Part shown: piece by piece, positions 18,153 through 27,008 of the stretch
Layout: every line of letters begins with the position of its first letter
Position numbering within the stretch: position 1 is the stretch's first letter
From: Pseudomonas orientalis
Lineage (GTDB): Bacteria; Pseudomonadota; Gammaproteobacteria; Pseudomonadales; Pseudomonadaceae
DNA length: 64,000 nucleotides
Assembly (NCBI RefSeq): GCF_001439815.1
Contig: NZ_JYLM01000002.1
Coordinates: 310,001-374,000 of the forward strand
Direction: 5' to 3'
Made by a program: the position numbers and the translations under genes
The notes under the pieces: model-generated
What the model was told of the DNA's origin: nothing
The model's database searches: none
The model's input: only the letters and a program-made list of their open reading frames with translations

Positions 18153-18890
18153 TCAGAAGCGCACGCCGCTGCTGCAGACGCTGCAACCTTGACCGATCGA
18201 CAGGCTGTTGCTGCCCTGGTTGCCCGCGCCGGATTGCAGGTTCACACCCACGTTGCCGGAGTTGCGGTTGACCGAGTTGTCGAGGCTTGCGTTGTTGGAC
18301 ACGTATTGGGGCTTGCCGTAGCCATGGCTGCTGACGGCGGTGTTGAGGTAGCTGTTGTTGAGCGAGTTCTGCTCGGTGTTGGAGGCGGCAGCGATGTTCT
18401 TGCCGTCAGCGGTGGTGATCGCCAGGTTGTTTTTACCCTGGTTGCCTTGACCGGCCTGGCCGTTGTAACCCACGTTGCCGGAGTTGCCGTTGACGGAGCT
18501 GTCCAGGGAGGCGTTGTTTTGCGTGCCTTTGTTGATGAGGTTGTTATTGGTGCTGGCTTGATCCACATCGATCACGGCGAACACGCTGGCAAAGTCGCCT
18601 TTGGCACTGGAGATGGCGCCCGCGTTATCCGCCTGGTTGCCCGAGCCCGACTGTACGTTGACGCCCACGTTACCGCTGTTGCCGGTGACCGAATTGTCGG
18701 CCGAGGCGTTGTTTTCGGTGTTGCTGTCGTCGAATTTGTTGTGTTCGCTTTTTTGCACATCAGTGACGACAGCGGCGACGGTACCGGTGGGTTGAGGGGC
18801 TGGATGCCAGCCACCACCCGCTTGAGCTGCCGCAGCCATAAGCGCGGCGAGAGCGAAAACCAATGGTTTGAGCGCCATTTGAGGTTTCAT
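18153..18890 (-). CDS. fapC: FapC, major functional-amyloid subunit
   Basis: The main building block of extracellular Fap fibrils that stiffen biofilms. 245 residues with a signal peptide (cleavage near AAAQAGGGW). Three imperfect amyloid repeats are present: about 61-90 (NSVTGNSGNVGVNVQSGSGN), 126-155 (SSVNGNSGNVGYNGQAGQGN) and 200-229 (NSVNRNSGNVGVNLQSGAGN). They are separated by linkers of about 35 and 45 residues. The C-terminal CSVC (236-239) is the conserved CXXC motif of FapC. The ribosome binding site AAGGAG is strong. An intrinsic terminator follows directly, consistent with the subunit being needed in excess. Confidence 0.95.
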   Translation of the reverse strand: MKPQMALKPLVFALAALMAAAAQAGGGWHPAPQPTGTVAAVVTDVQKSEHNKFDDSNTENNASADNSVTGNSGNVGVNVQSGSGNQADNAGAISSAKGDFASVFAVIDVDQASTNNNLINKGTQNNASLDSSVNGNSGNVGYNGQAGQGNQGKNNLAITTADGKNIAAASNTEQNSLNNSYLNTAVSSHGYGKPQYVSNNASLDNSVNRNSGNVGVNLQSGAGNQGSNSLSIGQGCSVCSSGVRF

Positions 18891-18959
18891 GGTGTTTCTC
18901 CTTGCTTCTAATTAGTTGGGTTAAGTGTTGGTACGGTCTAACGAACGCCTATCAAGCAG

Positions 18960-19511
18960 TTACTTGATAGTGATACCCAGGGTGTTAGCCACTCGGTTCC
19001 CCACCCCGGCACTCTGGTTCACCTGAATCACTCCTCGGCTGCCGGTGAAGGCCTGGTCGCTGGTCACGACCTGGCGGCTGCCAGTGGTGGAGGTGGACCC
19101 TGAGTCGGTTGCCAGCGTCGTCGTGTTCTGTTGCAACAGGACGCTGTCATCGATGCTTTGCGGGCCAGGATTGACGCTGATCCGCACCGCATTGATCGAT
19201 TGGTTATTGGCCCCGGCCGACTGGTTGATGCCCAGTACGCCGTTGCCGCTGGTAAAGGAGGTGCCCAGGATCGCCGCCTTGGCGTTCAAGGACGGGTCGA
19301 CGTTGCCGTCGAGCTTCTGGATGTTGACGGTGGTGGCCTGGCCACCGAGGACAATGGCGCGGCTGTTGGACATTTGTTGCCGGTTGCCGGCCGCCTGGTT
19401 GATCGACAAGACGCCCTGGTACTGTTGCCCGCTGCTATCGATCATGGCGGTGTCGTCAGCCGGGCTTGATGCGCTGCCCAGCAGGGCGCATATCAACAGC
19501 ACGCGCCTCAT
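18960..19511 (-). CDS. fapB: FapB, amyloid nucleator / minor subunit
   Basis: A secreted minor fibril subunit thought to nucleate FapC. Three repeats are visible: YQGVLSINQAAGNRQQMSNS, GNGVLGINQSAGANNQSINA and SRGVIQVNQSAGVGNRVANT. A signal peptide MRRVLLICALLGSASSPADD precedes them. I choose ATG 19511, which gives a TGATG stop-start overlap with fapA; a GTG at 19514, one codon earlier, is the alternative. The C-terminus NTLGITIK carries no CXXC motif, distinguishing it from FapC. Length 183 residues. Confidence 0.93.
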   Translation of the reverse strand: MRRVLLICALLGSASSPADDTAMIDSSGQQYQGVLSINQAAGNRQQMSNSRAIVLGGQATTVNIQKLDGNVDPSLNAKAAILGTSFTSGNGVLGINQSAGANNQSINAVRISVNPGPQSIDDSVLLQQNTTTLATDSGSTSTTGSRQVVTSDQAFTGSRGVIQVNQSAGVGNRVANTLGITIK

Positions 19512-19960
19512 CACTTGCCCCCCAGCATGCTGCCGAGGTTGTTCAAGGGCGCCATGCCGCGCTGGATCGAATCGCTGATCTGCCCGCCCATGGCACTGCC
19601 TGAACCGTGGCCGGCGCTTGTACCGCTGCCCAGGGTCGACATGCCGGTTTGCGTGGCGCCCAGGCCCGACAGATTGCCGTTGGGCTGCACCGAGCGCGCA
19701 AGGCTCGAACCGCTGCTGATGCCGCCGATGTCCACATCGCTGAGTTCGCCGGAAATGGCGCTGATCACTTCTTTGCTGGGGTTGGCGTTGGCGGTGTTGG
19801 GGTAGGGGTCGGGGCGGGAGATGCGCCCATACATATGACCTTGTACGGTGCGCCCGGTCACGATCACGCCATCATCCGCATGACTCGGCAGGCAGGCGCC
19901 GGCACTGAGCACGCAACTGATCAGCAGTGCGTTTATCGAGGCATGAGTGAATGTGTTCAC
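19511..19960 (-). CDS. fapA: FapA, amyloid system periplasmic protein
   Basis: First gene of the fap operon; in other strains FapA influences the FapB/FapC composition of fibrils and is a proposed periplasmic chaperone. I choose GTG 19960 (VNTFTHASINALLISCVLSAGACLPSHADDG) because it gives a signal peptide, has AAAAGGACT 6 bases upstream and lies after the predicted sigma-54 start point near 20001. The frame is open to 20098, but that part would precede the transcript. The 149-residue product has a Gly/Ser-rich C-terminal half (GLGATQTGMSTLGSGTSAGHG). Its stop overlaps the fapB start. Confidence 0.9.
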   Translation of the reverse strand: MNTFTHASINALLISCVLSAGACLPSHADDGVIVTGRTVQGHMYGRISRPDPYPNTANANPSKEVISAISGELSDVDIGGISSGSSLARSVQPNGNLSGLGATQTGMSTLGSGTSAGHGSGSAMGGQISDSIQRGMAPLNNLGSMLGGK

Positions 19961-20011
19961 GGCGGCAGTCCTTTTATTCACGCTGACCCTGAACAGCGTT
20001 GTCAGGGACAG

Positions 20012-20028
20012 AGCAGAAGGCGTGCCGG
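20012..20028 (-). promoter_or_regulatory. Sigma-54 promoter of the fap operon
   Basis: On the minus strand CCGGCACGCCTTCTGCT matches the -24/-12 consensus YTGGCACGRNNNTTGCW at most positions, with GG (20026-20025) and GC (20014-20013) exactly 10 bases apart. The predicted start point is near 20001, 41 bases before the fapA GTG. Confidence 0.85.
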
Positions 20029-20090
20029 TTTTTATTTTTCCTGTGGATTCATGAGGTTGAGGTTTTCGCCGGCGGCTTCGTCGGCTGCGG

Positions 20091-20108
20091 TGTTTCATCC
20101 ATGAAACA
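20091..20108. promoter_or_regulatory. fap upstream dyad 1 (candidate activator site)
   Basis: TGTTTCA-TCCA-TGAAACA, a perfect 7+7 palindrome with a 4-base spacer, centred about 98 bases upstream of the predicted fap start point. A second copy follows 58 bases further upstream. Confidence 0.65.
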
Positions 20109-20148
20109 GTCTTCGCGCGGCGCCGTATGCCCGGACGCTCGCGCCCGT

Positions 20149-20166
20149 TGTATCAGTGATGAAACA
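20149..20166. promoter_or_regulatory. fap upstream dyad 2 (candidate activator site)
   Basis: TGTATCA-GTGA-TGAAACA, the same palindrome with one arm mismatch, centred about 156 bases upstream of the predicted fap start point. Position and pairing are those of an enhancer for a sigma-54 activator. Confidence 0.6.
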
Positions 20167-20259
20167 GTGTCCATGACAAAACGATGAATCCGTCCCTGCT
20201 GGGCGATTCAAGACAGTAGGGTGTTTCAAAAGTGGACAGGTCGCGCGGCCGGCGCAGGC

Positions 20260-21255
20260 TCAGTCCTTGGGGGTTTTACGCGGAATGGCGTTGAGTACCG
20301 GGTTGCCGTCCTGATTCTGGGTCAGGTAGACCGGCAGTACCTTGGGCAGGGAGGGGATGAGGTTGTTGACTTCGCTGAGGTTGTAAATACCGCCAATGCG
20401 AATGCTCCCGGTGCCCGCGTCCGCCAGCATCGCGGGTTTGTCCAGGTAGCGGTTGATCAGCGGCAGCGCATCGGCCAAGGCCAGGTTATCGAGCACCAGT
20501 TTGCCCGTGCGCCATGCCAGGGCCGTGTCATCTGGCTTGATCGCCGCCACGCGTGGGGTGGCGTCGCCCCGTTGGTAACTGGCCTGCATCCCCGGGGTCA
20601 GCGGCACGCTGCCATGCACCGAGTCGCTGGCGATCTGCACCGAACCTTCAAGCAGCATCACCCGCACCTGGTCCGCATAGGTCCAGACATTGAACTGGGT
20701 GCCCGTCACTCGCACCTGGCCCTCGCCAGCCTGCACGATAAAGGGATGATCGCCGTCATGGGTGACCTTGAAAAACGCTTCACCCTTTTTCAGGCTGACC
20801 TGACGCCGGTCCTTGTAATTGCTGTAGACCAGCTCGGTGCCCAGGTTCAACTCCACCTGGCTGCCATCGCCGAGGGTGACCTTGCGCAAGCCATTGGTCG
20901 CTACGTAGTGTTTGTAGGCGCTGGGCAACCAGCCGGCTTCCCAGCCGGTAAAGGCGGCCAATGGCAAGGCGCCCAGGCAGATGGCGGCGGCGACCGCGTA
21001 GGTGCGCCAGCGCTTGCGCGGCTTGTATGGCAACCTGACCGGTGCCGGCGTGTCGCGCGGCAGATGATCGGCCACGTCCCAGATTTCCAGCATCGCCGCA
21101 TATTCGAAAGCGTGCAGCGGGTGAGCGTCGTGCCATGTTTCAAATGCCTGACGCTCGGCGGCCGAGCAATCCGCGGCATGCAGGCGCATGCACCAATGCG
21201 CGGCGGCGTCGGTAATGGCGTCGTACTCGGCTTCTGAAAGGGACTGTTCGCTCAT
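20260..21255 (-). CDS. FecR-family transmembrane anti-sigma regulator without adjacent sigma gene
   Basis: A 331-residue FecR/FoxR-like protein. The cytosolic N-terminal region has the DUF4880-type motif AAAHWCMRLHAADCSAAERQAFETWHDAHPLHAFEYAAM. One membrane segment follows (YAVAAAICLGALPLAAFTGW, about residues 86-105), then the periplasmic FecR domain (TLGDGSQVELNLGTELVYSN, RVTGTQFNVWTYADQVRVMLLEGSVQI). Normally such proteins pair with an adjacent ECF sigma gene and a TonB receptor with a signalling domain. Here neither neighbour is present: the gene stands alone between fap and a divergent PepSY gene. Its partner, if any, must be elsewhere. Confidence 0.9.
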   Translation of the reverse strand: MSEQSLSEAEYDAITDAAAHWCMRLHAADCSAAERQAFETWHDAHPLHAFEYAAMLEIWDVADHLPRDTPAPVRLPYKPRKRWRTYAVAAAICLGALPLAAFTGWEAGWLPSAYKHYVATNGLRKVTLGDGSQVELNLGTELVYSNYKDRRQVSLKKGEAFFKVTHDGDHPFIVQAGEGQVRVTGTQFNVWTYADQVRVMLLEGSVQIASDSVHGSVPLTPGMQASYQRGDATPRVAAIKPDDTALAWRTGKLVLDNLALADALPLINRYLDKPAMLADAGTGSIRIGGIYNLSEVNNLIPSLPKVLPVYLTQNQDGNPVLNAIPRKTPKD

Positions 21256-21403
21256 TGACTCATCCTGATTTCCCGCATTCTAACCTTCTGAAGCACGCGG
21301 CGAGAACAGCATCATGGCGATTGCACATCAATTGGAACTTATTCTTGTTTGAGCGCGCCTAAAAATTCAGGAATTAACCTGTCAGCAACCATGGAGTACC
21401 AAC

Positions 21404-21673
21404 ATGTTGAAGAAAACCTTAGTTGCCCTGTGTGCCACCACCGCCTTGCTGAGCGCCGGCGCTGCCCTGGCAGACAAGCCGGGTGCGGGCTGGATTACCA
21501 TTGAAAAAGCTATCGAGGTGGCGAAGACCAAGGCGGGCTATATCGAAGTGTATGCCGCCGAAGCCGATGACAATGGCTATTGGGAAGTCAAAGGCCGCAA
21601 ATCCGACGGTACCGTCTATGAAGCTCGCATCGACGGCGCTTCCGGCAATATCCTGCGCGATCAGAAAGACTGA
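21404..21673 (+). CDS. Small periplasmic PepSY-domain protein
   Basis: An 89-residue exported protein. The signal peptide MLKKTLVALCATTALLSAGAALA is followed by a single PepSY domain: WITIEKAIEVAKTKAGYIEVYAAEADDNGYWEVKGRKSDGTVYEARIDGASGNILRDQKD. PepSY proteins occur as inhibitors or sensors of extracytoplasmic proteases and in signalling systems. The ribosome binding site GGAG precedes the ATG. It is divergent from the orphan FecR gene, with a 148-base gap that should hold both promoters, and is convergent with the large toxin-like gene, whose stop is 20 bases away. Confidence 0.88.
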   Translation: MLKKTLVALCATTALLSAGAALADKPGAGWITIEKAIEVAKTKAGYIEVYAAEADDNGYWEVKGRKSDGTVYEARIDGASGNILRDQKD

Positions 21674-21693
21674 CCCGCCCGCTGGGGGCCTGC

Positions 21694-24600
21694 TCAGGCC
21701 CCCACATCCAGCATGCGCCCCAGATGCGTAATCAAATAAGTGACCGAGTCGGCGTTGGTTAGAATCACGTCAATGCGTTTGTCGATATTGCTCATGAAGA
21801 TTTGACGGGCTTCATCCAGGGTCTTTGCACCGGTAATGCTCAGGACTTTGCGCTTGAGGAAGTTGGTGGTGGTGTAAACGCCGTAATCCTCCCAGGTATT
21901 CGATATGTCATCCCATGTCTTGAACAGCATGCTGGCCGGCGTCAGCGTGGACAGCGCGGTGGTTTGCAAATCATCCTGGCGCGTCCTTACTGCCTGGGCG
22001 CCAGGCTTGGCCGTATCGATCAGGTCGCGGAACGGTTCCATGCTGCGCAGGTAGGCAATGTCTTCGGTCTTGAACCTCAAGTGCGTCAGTTCGTGAATCA
22101 GCGTCGACGCTCTGGCGTGGGCGAACATGTCGAAGGGCGCATTCAAGATGTTGGCGTATTCCGTCAGGTTCGGATCGAAGAAACGCTCGAACAGAAACAC
22201 TTTGCGTTCACTGTCATCGACGAGCACCATCGCGTAATCACCCGTGGGGTTCGTCAGGCTGTCGCCACTGACGAGGCGTATCGAGTCAGGGCCGATCAAG
22301 GTGGGGTCGCTTAACTCATCCAGTATCCCGTCGATGATGGTCTCGATTTTCCTGACCTGGTCCGGGTTCAGGTTGATAGTGCCGAACAGGTCGCATAGAA
22401 ACAGGCCCACTCGGCTATCAGGGGTGAGCAACTGTGAAAAGTGTTGGATGTTGCGCTTGCAGTTGACGGCGTAGTAAGTCGCCACATTCAACGCTTCGTC
22501 GACGGCCTGGGCTTTCCAGCGGGAGACGGCGGCAATCGCCTTTATGCCATGCGCTTCAACGTTGATCTCACGCCGTTGGGCCCGTTGCGTTTTCTGACGC
22601 GTCCAGGCCTGGCCGAAGCGGGGTTTGTGCAGGCTCAGGTCCAGCACCCATTGGCCGTCCGAATTGCGCCCAACATAGGGCCCCTGCTGATCATCGTTGC
22701 CCAGGCGCCAGTAATCCCGGGTTTTCGTCACCGGATACACTTTGCCTGCCAGCGGTACGTAAGCGTTGGCGCGCGCCTTATCCTCGTAGACACGGGTGGA
22801 GGTACCCAACTCCAGGTCCTTTAGAGCGACGTCATACTCCTCGAAGCGCTGCAACCGCGTGCGCGACGTGGTGGTGACGTCGTGCAGCCCCGGGATAATG
22901 GCCGTGGGCAGTTTGCCCGGCTGCAGGTCGACGACATCAGCGTCTCCGGGCGGCGGGGTTTCGCTGCCGTCCAGCTCGCTGTACAACGCGGCCATTTGCA
23001 CCAGGGCCATGATGAATTCCTTCATCGCGACTTTCCACTGATGCAGTTGCAGCGCTTCCATCGTGCGCTTGACCTGCTTGTAGCTGCGCCAGACCACCAG
23101 CGGATAGGCGAGTTTACCCGCCATGAAGTGCACCGCTGTCGGGATGCCCTTGCCGAACAGGCCGACCGCTGTATCCCAAAGCAGCTTGGTGCCTTCCTCG
23201 AATTGACAGGCGAGCATCTTCAGCAGGATCAGCGTGTTTTCACTGAACAGATAATGCAGCAGGTTGCCGGTTACCGCGGATGAGGCAAGGCGAATATCGG
23301 AGGGCCGATGAGCGTTGTTTTGCAGCAAGTGGCGGTAAACGGCCAGGTGCGGATCTTCCAGGTGCTGGATGACCCAGTTCTGCAGGTCGCCCGGACTCTG
23401 CACTTCATCCAGCAGCGCTTGCTCGCTGTCATATTGCCTGAGCACATGGTTTTCGCTGTAAGGCGCATATAACACCACCGGGCCAGGGGGGTCATGTGCG
23501 CCGCTGATCAGGTACATGCCCAGTACCTTGGCGGCAGTGGCGCCGTCGGTCGCCACCAACTCCACGGGCCGGATCAGCGTCGACACGCCTGGCAGCGCCG
23601 CACGTGCCAGGGCGTCAGGCATGTCGAACACCTGCTGGACCCAACCCAGGGCCTGGGTTGACAGACGCTCCTGCAGGTGTTGCTCGTGGGCATATTGCAA
23701 TACCTGCCAGGGCAATTGCCGACAGAACCGGCGTCGGCGCCCGCGTGCAGCCTCTGTGCGGGTGTCCAGCTCGGTTTGCAACAGTTTCTGGTAGACCGAT
23801 TTCAAGTCCAGCTGGCGCACCATCTGGATCACTGCAGTGGCATCCAGGGTATCTGGCAGTGGCGTGGCGGTGCGCGAACGCGGATGCAGAGTCTGCCTGT
23901 TCAGGTCAGGCCAATGGCGCAAGGCGAAATCGGTCAGGCTGCAGGTGTGGATATCGAGGGCCTGGTGCACGGGAATCAGCACGTTATCGGGGCTGATGGT
24001 GTGCTCGGGAAAGCGTGCCTGGAGCAACTTCAGCAGGGCGGAAAAGGTGTGCTCGCGCAGGGTCGGGATGCCCTGCAGGTAGTCTTCTTCCTGCGCAGCG
24101 CTGTTGTGGTATTGCTCAAGCAGTTCGGCATGGTAGATCTGCTCCCTGGCGGGCGCCATTGCCAGCCACACGGGCAGGACCTGCTGGGTGATCATGGCGT
24201 CGGCCAGCGCCCTGGCCCGTGCCAGGTTGGTGGGTACGGGGGTCTCCAGGAGCGCATCCAGGCGGTCCTGCACGGCGCGCGCGGGCAAGTCCATGGCCAG
24301 CAAATGATCGACCGCGTCCATGACATTGTCGCCGTGGGTCTCCAGGCGATTGTCCAGCAGGTTATCGTCAATGCGTTGCAGCGCAGCCAGGCGATACACC
24401 TGATGGGGCACGCGTTGGGACATTCGCAGATTCTCCAGCAGCGTCAGCCGTTTGACCGGATGGGCCAGGCGCTGGGCGAGTGACTCGCGCAGAGCCGAGA
24501 TCGATGGGAAGACCTCATGACCACGCCTGGGCGTCCACAGGATGGCCTGGCCCGAATGCTTGGGGTCAAGGCCGCCACGCTCGGTCAGTACAAACAGATT

Positions 24601-26832
24601 GGCCAGCGGCAGCAGCGCGTCGGACGTGCCCCGTTGCAGCGCCAGCGCATAAGCATCAGGAAGAAAACCGTTGATCCCATGACGGGTCAGGCGCATCAGG
24701 CTGTCGGTGCGCAGCACCGTATCAAGAATGGCATGGCTGCCGGCCGGCAGGGTTTTACCCAGCAAGCGCAGTTCAGCCTCGCTGCGCAAGCCCAGCAACA
24801 TCGAATGCGCGTGTTTGTCGCGGTTGTTGTCCAGGAACAGGCGCGGCAGTTCACGCAGTTCGTGGCCGGCAAATACCTTCAACACCCGTTCGATTATGTT
24901 GTTGAAGGTTTTGAGGGTCATGTTGTTGAGCTTCAGGGCGACGTGCGGGGCGCGGCGTTGGTAGAAACCCGTCCTGGAAGACACGGGAAGCGGCGGGCTC
25001 TGCGGACGCAGGCGCTCGATGAAATGTTCAACCATGCTCAGGGACGACACAGGCGCACGCTCCTCGAGCTGCTCGGCGCGGGACGCGTACGTGTTGATAT
25101 AGACCTCATCGGCCTTGAGGTCCAATCGTTGGGTTTGCAGTTCCGTGTTCAGGGCCAGGGTTGCCATGCTGCGCAGCGTGGGATGCTTCAGGCGCTCGAT
25201 CTGCAACCCTTCTTCGGCGGCTTGCAGGCGTTGCAGGTGCAGCTTGGCGCGCTCGGTTTGCACCGTGGAGGGGCGGCCACTGCCACTGCTGACGGGATGT
25301 ATCGTCCAGCGCCCGTTGGTGTCCAGGTCCGCAAGGCGACTGTCGAGCATGGTGCGGATGTCCAGGGCGTAATCGAGCAGTGCATCCAGGTCCAGCTGAC
25401 CGGCGCTGCTGCGATACAGGCCCAGGGCATGGTTCATATTACTGGTCTGCTTGGCGGCGATGTCTTCGATCATGCCGGTGAACACATGCCCGGTGACGGG
25501 GCGTGCGGCAATGTTTATCTGGTCCAGGCCGATAAAGGTATCGCGCTCGTCCAGGGACAGGAAATTGAGCAGTTCATCCTCGTGTCCGGCCGCCGTGAGC
25601 ATGGTCAATAGCGTGTCTTTGAGGTCATCCAGGTCTGCAAGTACCTGCACACCACGGGACTGGGTGTAAAGATAGGCATGGCTTTGATGCAGCATCAGGG
25701 TGCTGGCCAGTTCCACGTAGTGTTGATAGGGCGCATGGATACGCACTTTTTCCACGCTCAGGTCGGCGGCGTAGGCGCTGCGAGCGTCCTGGTCGCTGAG
25801 GCACAAGGCCTGGAGCATGTGGCTTTCATCGGCACTGAGGATGCCGGTCTGGCGTTTGAGCAGCACGTCGAGGCGGAACTTGTCAGCCAGCACTTGGGCG
25901 AACAACTCCAGGCGCGAGGTGCCGTTGTCGATGTCTTCGTTCCAGTAGGTTTGCAGCAGGCTGTCGAGCAGTTTGGACAGCGTGCCGGAGGTCTGCTCGA
26001 TGAGTGTTTCCCATCGCTCGCGGTCTTGCTGCAACCGGGCCTGGTTGAAGTGGGTGGTGACATGCTGGGGATTGATGAATTCGCGGGTTTGCCCCAGGGG
26101 CCAGGCATGTTTCACATAAAACTGCAGGAACGCGTCACGTAGCGACAGCGAGTCGATCCAGCGTCGGTCGTTGTCCGTCGGGCTTTGGATAAAGCAGTTC
26201 ACCCGAGTGTCCCGTTGATCCAGGCCAGGGAAATACGGGTGCGCCATGATCCCGAGCAGCGTATCGAGCATGTCGGACAGGGTCGGGGTTTTCTGCAAGT
26301 GCTCAAGCATTGATTGCACGTTGGCCCGTTGGCAGGCCTGCAGGGTTTGTTCCTGGTCTTCCATGACCGGACCCGGCACCGGCGAAGTGCTCAGGGTCAG
26401 GGCGGTAACCGCCGAAAGGCTGTTGCGCTGGGCAATCGACAGAAAGCTGAGCAAGTCGACGCGCTGCACCGTATCAGCCAACGCCAGGCTGACCTCACTG
26501 AGCAGCACGGCATGGCTGTCAAACACCTGGATACCGCCATACGGCGTGTACAGCAGGGCCTTGGCACCGTCCGGAGTCGGGCTCATCACAAACGCGCCGG
26601 CGAGTGGAATTGCAGCGTGGCCCACCGCATTGATCAACAGCTTTTCGACGCGCATGGGATGGCTTTGCAGGCGCGTATCCTGACGGCTGGCATCACTGGC
26701 GTAATACACGCCGTGCAGCCATTCCAGGTCCTTGACGGTGAGCCCCAGGGCGCGTTCGCGTTCACTCAATACCGAGCGATTGACGGGCAGCAGGAATTCG
26801 TCAAAAAAATACGGCGGGGTGACGCGGGTCAT
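21694..26832 (-). CDS. Large toxin-like protein with dermonecrotic-toxin region and C-terminal metallopeptidase motif
   Basis: A 1,712-residue protein starting at ATG 26832 (MTRVTPPYFFDEFLLPVNRS, ribosome binding site GGAG). The N-terminal and central parts resemble the dermonecrotic-toxin-type region (DUF6543) seen in large Pseudomonas proteins, with segments such as ALLYTPYGGIQVFDSHAVLLSEV that recur in diverged form (ILWTPRRGHEVFPSISALRESL, VVLYAPYSENHVLRQYDSEQAL). Near residue 1580 lies ASTLIHELTHLRFKTEDIAYL, an HEXXH zinc site followed by a TXD-like Asp, as in aspzincin (M35-type) peptidases. No signal peptide, RHS repeats or secretion genes are adjacent. A host- or competitor-directed toxin is the likely role, by inference. 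Confidence 0.75.
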   Translation of the reverse strand: MTRVTPPYFFDEFLLPVNRSVLSERERALGLTVKDLEWLHGVYYASDASRQDTRLQSHPMRVEKLLINAVGHAAIPLAGAFVMSPTPDGAKALLYTPYGGIQVFDSHAVLLSEVSLALADTVQRVDLLSFLSIAQRNSLSAVTALTLSTSPVPGPVMEDQEQTLQACQRANVQSMLEHLQKTPTLSDMLDTLLGIMAHPYFPGLDQRDTRVNCFIQSPTDNDRRWIDSLSLRDAFLQFYVKHAWPLGQTREFINPQHVTTHFNQARLQQDRERWETLIEQTSGTLSKLLDSLLQTYWNEDIDNGTSRLELFAQVLADKFRLDVLLKRQTGILSADESHMLQALCLSDQDARSAYAADLSVEKVRIHAPYQHYVELASTLMLHQSHAYLYTQSRGVQVLADLDDLKDTLLTMLTAAGHEDELLNFLSLDERDTFIGLDQINIAARPVTGHVFTGMIEDIAAKQTSNMNHALGLYRSSAGQLDLDALLDYALDIRTMLDSRLADLDTNGRWTIHPVSSGSGRPSTVQTERAKLHLQRLQAAEEGLQIERLKHPTLRSMATLALNTELQTQRLDLKADEVYINTYASRAEQLEERAPVSSLSMVEHFIERLRPQSPPLPVSSRTGFYQRRAPHVALKLNNMTLKTFNNIIERVLKVFAGHELRELPRLFLDNNRDKHAHSMLLGLRSEAELRLLGKTLPAGSHAILDTVLRTDSLMRLTRHGINGFLPDAYALALQRGTSDALLPLANLFVLTERGGLDPKHSGQAILWTPRRGHEVFPSISALRESLAQRLAHPVKRLTLLENLRMSQRVPHQVYRLAALQRIDDNLLDNRLETHGDNVMDAVDHLLAMDLPARAVQDRLDALLETPVPTNLARARALADAMITQQVLPVWLAMAPAREQIYHAELLEQYHNSAAQEEDYLQGIPTLREHTFSALLKLLQARFPEHTISPDNVLIPVHQALDIHTCSLTDFALRHWPDLNRQTLHPRSRTATPLPDTLDATAVIQMVRQLDLKSVYQKLLQTELDTRTEAARGRRRRFCRQLPWQVLQYAHEQHLQERLSTQALGWVQQVFDMPDALARAALPGVSTLIRPVELVATDGATAAKVLGMYLISGAHDPPGPVVLYAPYSENHVLRQYDSEQALLDEVQSPGDLQNWVIQHLEDPHLAVYRHLLQNNAHRPSDIRLASSAVTGNLLHYLFSENTLILLKMLACQFEEGTKLLWDTAVGLFGKGIPTAVHFMAGKLAYPLVVWRSYKQVKRTMEALQLHQWKVAMKEFIMALVQMAALYSELDGSETPPPGDADVVDLQPGKLPTAIIPGLHDVTTTSRTRLQRFEEYDVALKDLELGTSTRVYEDKARANAYVPLAGKVYPVTKTRDYWRLGNDDQQGPYVGRNSDGQWVLDLSLHKPRFGQAWTRQKTQRAQRREINVEAHGIKAIAAVSRWKAQAVDEALNVATYYAVNCKRNIQHFSQLLTPDSRVGLFLCDLFGTINLNPDQVRKIETIIDGILDELSDPTLIGPDSIRLVSGDSLTNPTGDYAMVLVDDSERKVFLFERFFDPNLTEYANILNAPFDMFAHARASTLIHELTHLRFKTEDIAYLRSMEPFRDLIDTAKPGAQAVRTRQDDLQTTALSTLTPASMLFKTWDDISNTWEDYGVYTTTNFLKRKVLSITGAKTLDEARQIFMSNIDKRIDVILTNADSVTYLITHLGRMLDVGA

Positions 26833-27008
26833 CGCCTGTCTCCAGCGTGAATAGGGACACACAGGGTAGGCAGGCACCCGTGGCGGGCGGGGGTAACTAT
26901 TGAGTCTGAGTCGCGCCGTCAGTTGACAGCGAGCGCTGTGGGTGGTGTTTAATCAACGGTCTGGATGTCCATTCGTTGCCCCTTCCAATCATAAAAATGG
27001 AGCTACAA

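Noticed and set aside
19961..20098. A 46-residue N-terminal extension of FapA
   Set aside because: It would start upstream of the predicted sigma-54 transcription start and would hide the signal peptide that begins at GTG 19960.
21694..26832. RHS, Tc or Mcf-type toxin assignment
   Set aside because: No RHS YD-repeats, Tc-like subunits or linked toxin-complex genes are seen; only a dermonecrotic-toxin-like region and the HEXXH motif can be supported.
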